In this document: positions 62,356-64,000 of the stretch, piece by piece | Numbering within the stretch: the stretch's first letter is position 1 | Layout of the letters: each line of letters begins with the position of its first letter | Source of the DNA: Cornus controversa | Taxonomy: Eukaryota; Streptophyta; Magnoliopsida; Cornales; Cornaceae | DNA: 64,000 nucleotides | Assembly (NCBI GenBank): GCA_026545225.1 | Contig: CM048854.1 | Location: forward strand, 29,673,230 to 29,737,229 | Reading direction: 5' to 3' | Notes under the pieces: model-generated | Told to the model about the DNA's origin: nothing | Seen by the model: the letters and a program-made list of their open reading frames with translations, nothing else | Database searches by the model: none | Translations under genes and position numbers: made by a program

Positions 62356-62860
62356 ACTAATTTGGTATGCATGAATGAAATGGAATGGGAATGGAATGAA
62401 ACTCGAAATGAAATGAGAATGAAAATAGAATGGAATGACCATTCTCACTCCAATGTTTGGCTGTAGATAAGGAATGGTGTAAAAATGAAATGATAGTACC
62501 TTTCAACAAGCTATACTTTTCTATATAAAACAAAATCAGTTTTAAAAATAGGAAATTTAGCCAACTTTAATTTAATTATCATGCGAAAAAACAATTTAAT
62601 TATTCATTCAATTAAAACTTTCTAGATCAAGATAAAATCCGTCATTTTCTTCTAGTCAAGATTAATATAATCCTTTATACGAAAAAAATTAATATTTTAT
62701 TAAAAATAGAAAGTGATAAAACAAGAACCTTTCTTTTCTTTCACAACTTAAGATAGAGCAAGTTATATATATAGGCATGTGACAGGTATATATATATAAG
62801 CGTGTGTCAAGTATATAACATACCTATTATATATAAAGAAAGAAATTAACACTAATTACC

Positions 62861-62904
<44 letters not shown>

Positions 62905-63070
62905 TAGAGTGAGTTGTAAAAGAAAGAGAAATTAATGAAGAGAGATGATGATTTTAATAATGAGTGAGAATGGAATGGTCATTCCATAACTCAAGGAGTG
63001 GAATGATTTTGTTGGAATGAACATTCCAAGGGAATGACCATTTCATTTCTAATGTAGTACAACAAACGAG
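62356..63070. mobile_element. GGAATG-rich MITE-like element
   Basis: The left part has TTTGGTATGCATGAATG and repeated GGAATGGAATG. The right part has CATTCCAAGGGAATGACC and ACAACAAACGAG, roughly the inverse. Such GGAATG-rich elements are common in plants. An AT microsatellite lies inside (62863-62902). The ends are approximate. Confidence 0.5.
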
Positions 63071-63639
63071 AGAAAGAGAATCAAATGTGAAATTCCTGCG
63101 TACCGAACTAGCCATCATTGTATTTGAGAGGTCACTTTCATTATTTTGAGAGGACAACTCTTGCATAAAAGTAATACTCTCATTATTATGGAGAGAATAC
63201 TTAGATAGAGAAGTCTTATTTATAATTTGTGATTTCCTTTTGAGTGAGATTGGGTGTATAAGGGTCAAGGGTTGAGAGTGGAGCGTACTCTTGATATAAT
63301 CTTTCAACTTGTACTATTACAAGCTATACAGAAAAATCGCGCTCTCCGTACTTGTCTAGCCGAACCACGTATAATTTTTGATGTTTTCTTGCAAATTTCT
63401 TCGTACTTGTCTACTTATCATCACATCGTAATATTTGGTGATATGTGATTAGAGGCTTGTTTCTCAATAAAAGAAAATTGAGAAGAGAGATGAAGAAAAA
63501 TAATAGAATAATTTAACACGGTTCAACCACTACAACCTACATCAAACAACACACAAAACTTAAAGGACTACATCTCTTCCATTATATTATATCTTAAGTT
63601 TGTTTACAATGACCATTTATATATATTTATAGGTGAAAG

Positions 63640-64000
63640 TATGGGTGACAAATTTTGACACAACACATAACATGTCTCAAACACGATACGAGATAAGTGG
63701 GTTTGAGTTTGGGTTTGCCTTAATCGTGTTCGTGATGTAATCGCATCAACCTGAATTGACACGATAATTAAATGTGTCATGTTTGTGTTTGACTTGCCAA
63801 CCCGATTAACCCGTTTAACAAAACATGTTAGATAAGCATTTCGTGTTCATGTAAAAAATAACCCGTTTAGTTAAACGTGTCAGATAAATATGTTATGTTC
63901 GTGTTAAAAATGACCGATTTAGTTAAACGTGTCATGTTCATATCATATTACGTCTTGACCCATTTATTAAACGGGTTATGAGTGTTGTGTCGTGTTATCC
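63640..64000. repeat. Truncated repeat at the right window edge
   Basis: It begins GGGTGACAAATTTTGACACA and contains ACCCGTTTAGTTAAACGTGT and ACCGATTTAGTTAAACGTGT about 50 bases apart, with many CGTGTCATG and CCCGTTTA phrases typical of hAT-like non-autonomous elements. The other end lies outside the window. Confidence 0.5.

Larger units (their letters stand above)
59150..64000. other. Right-hand intergenic region
   Basis: It contains MITEs (59575-59880, 60953-61125, 61271-61668, 62356-63070), LTR-like fragments (62110-62340 and about 63470-63620), an AT microsatellite (62863-62902) and a truncated repeat (about 63640-64000). No protein gene is seen on either strand. Confidence 0.65.

Overview
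This is a 64 kb piece of an AT-rich nuclear plant genome. The evidence is many short exons with GT-AG introns, plant-specific gene families (a NETWORKED actin-binding protein, a class I-like NADPH-cytochrome P450 reductase, a plant kinesin-4) and a dense mix of plant transposon types. Protein similarity as recalled suggests a core eudicot; I cannot name the species. No bacterial, organellar or CRISPR features are present.

Layout. (1) 1-2.7 kb: intergenic, with nested small transposons. (2) 3171-17763 (+): a complete NADPH-cytochrome P450 reductase gene, 18 coding exons and 692 aa. Intron 9 is 5.9 kb long and holds a SINE inside a Mutator-like element, a decayed gypsy retroelement carrying a leucine-rich-repeat receptor-kinase fragment, and two copia-like LTRs. 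(3) 20063-25015 (-): a complete NET2-type actin-binding protein gene, 2 exons and 1232 aa, with an expanded, repeat-rich acidic middle. (4) About 26.1-31.1 kb: a nest of transposons (a hAT-like element interrupted by a second hAT-like element and by a 2.8 kb LTR-like element), each with a recognisable target-site duplication. (5) 35211-37340 (-): a conserved plant gene of unknown function, 171 aa, with a 14-codon last exon. (6) 38.8-43.1 kb: two adjacent, related elements with long terminal inverted repeats, the larger hosting a complete 0.6 kb TRIM retrotransposon. (7) 46201-58604 (-): a complete kinesin-4 gene, KIN-4C type, 27 exons and 1231 aa, with one GC-AG intron and a solo LTR in another intron. 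(8) 59-64 kb: intergenic, MITEs and LTR fragments, with a truncated repeat at the right edge.

The four genes have unrelated roles (ER electron transfer to P450s, actin-membrane scaffolding, an unknown small protein, microtubule motor) and show no sign of working as a cluster. I found no convincing new biological system. The items most worth a second look are the retroelement that appears to have captured a receptor-kinase fragment, the nested transposon stratigraphy supported by target-site duplications, the intact TRIM, and the in-frame repeat expansion of the NET2 protein. Exon boundaries were set by reading splice sites by eye and checking that phases and family motifs stay continuous; no alignment or search was run.
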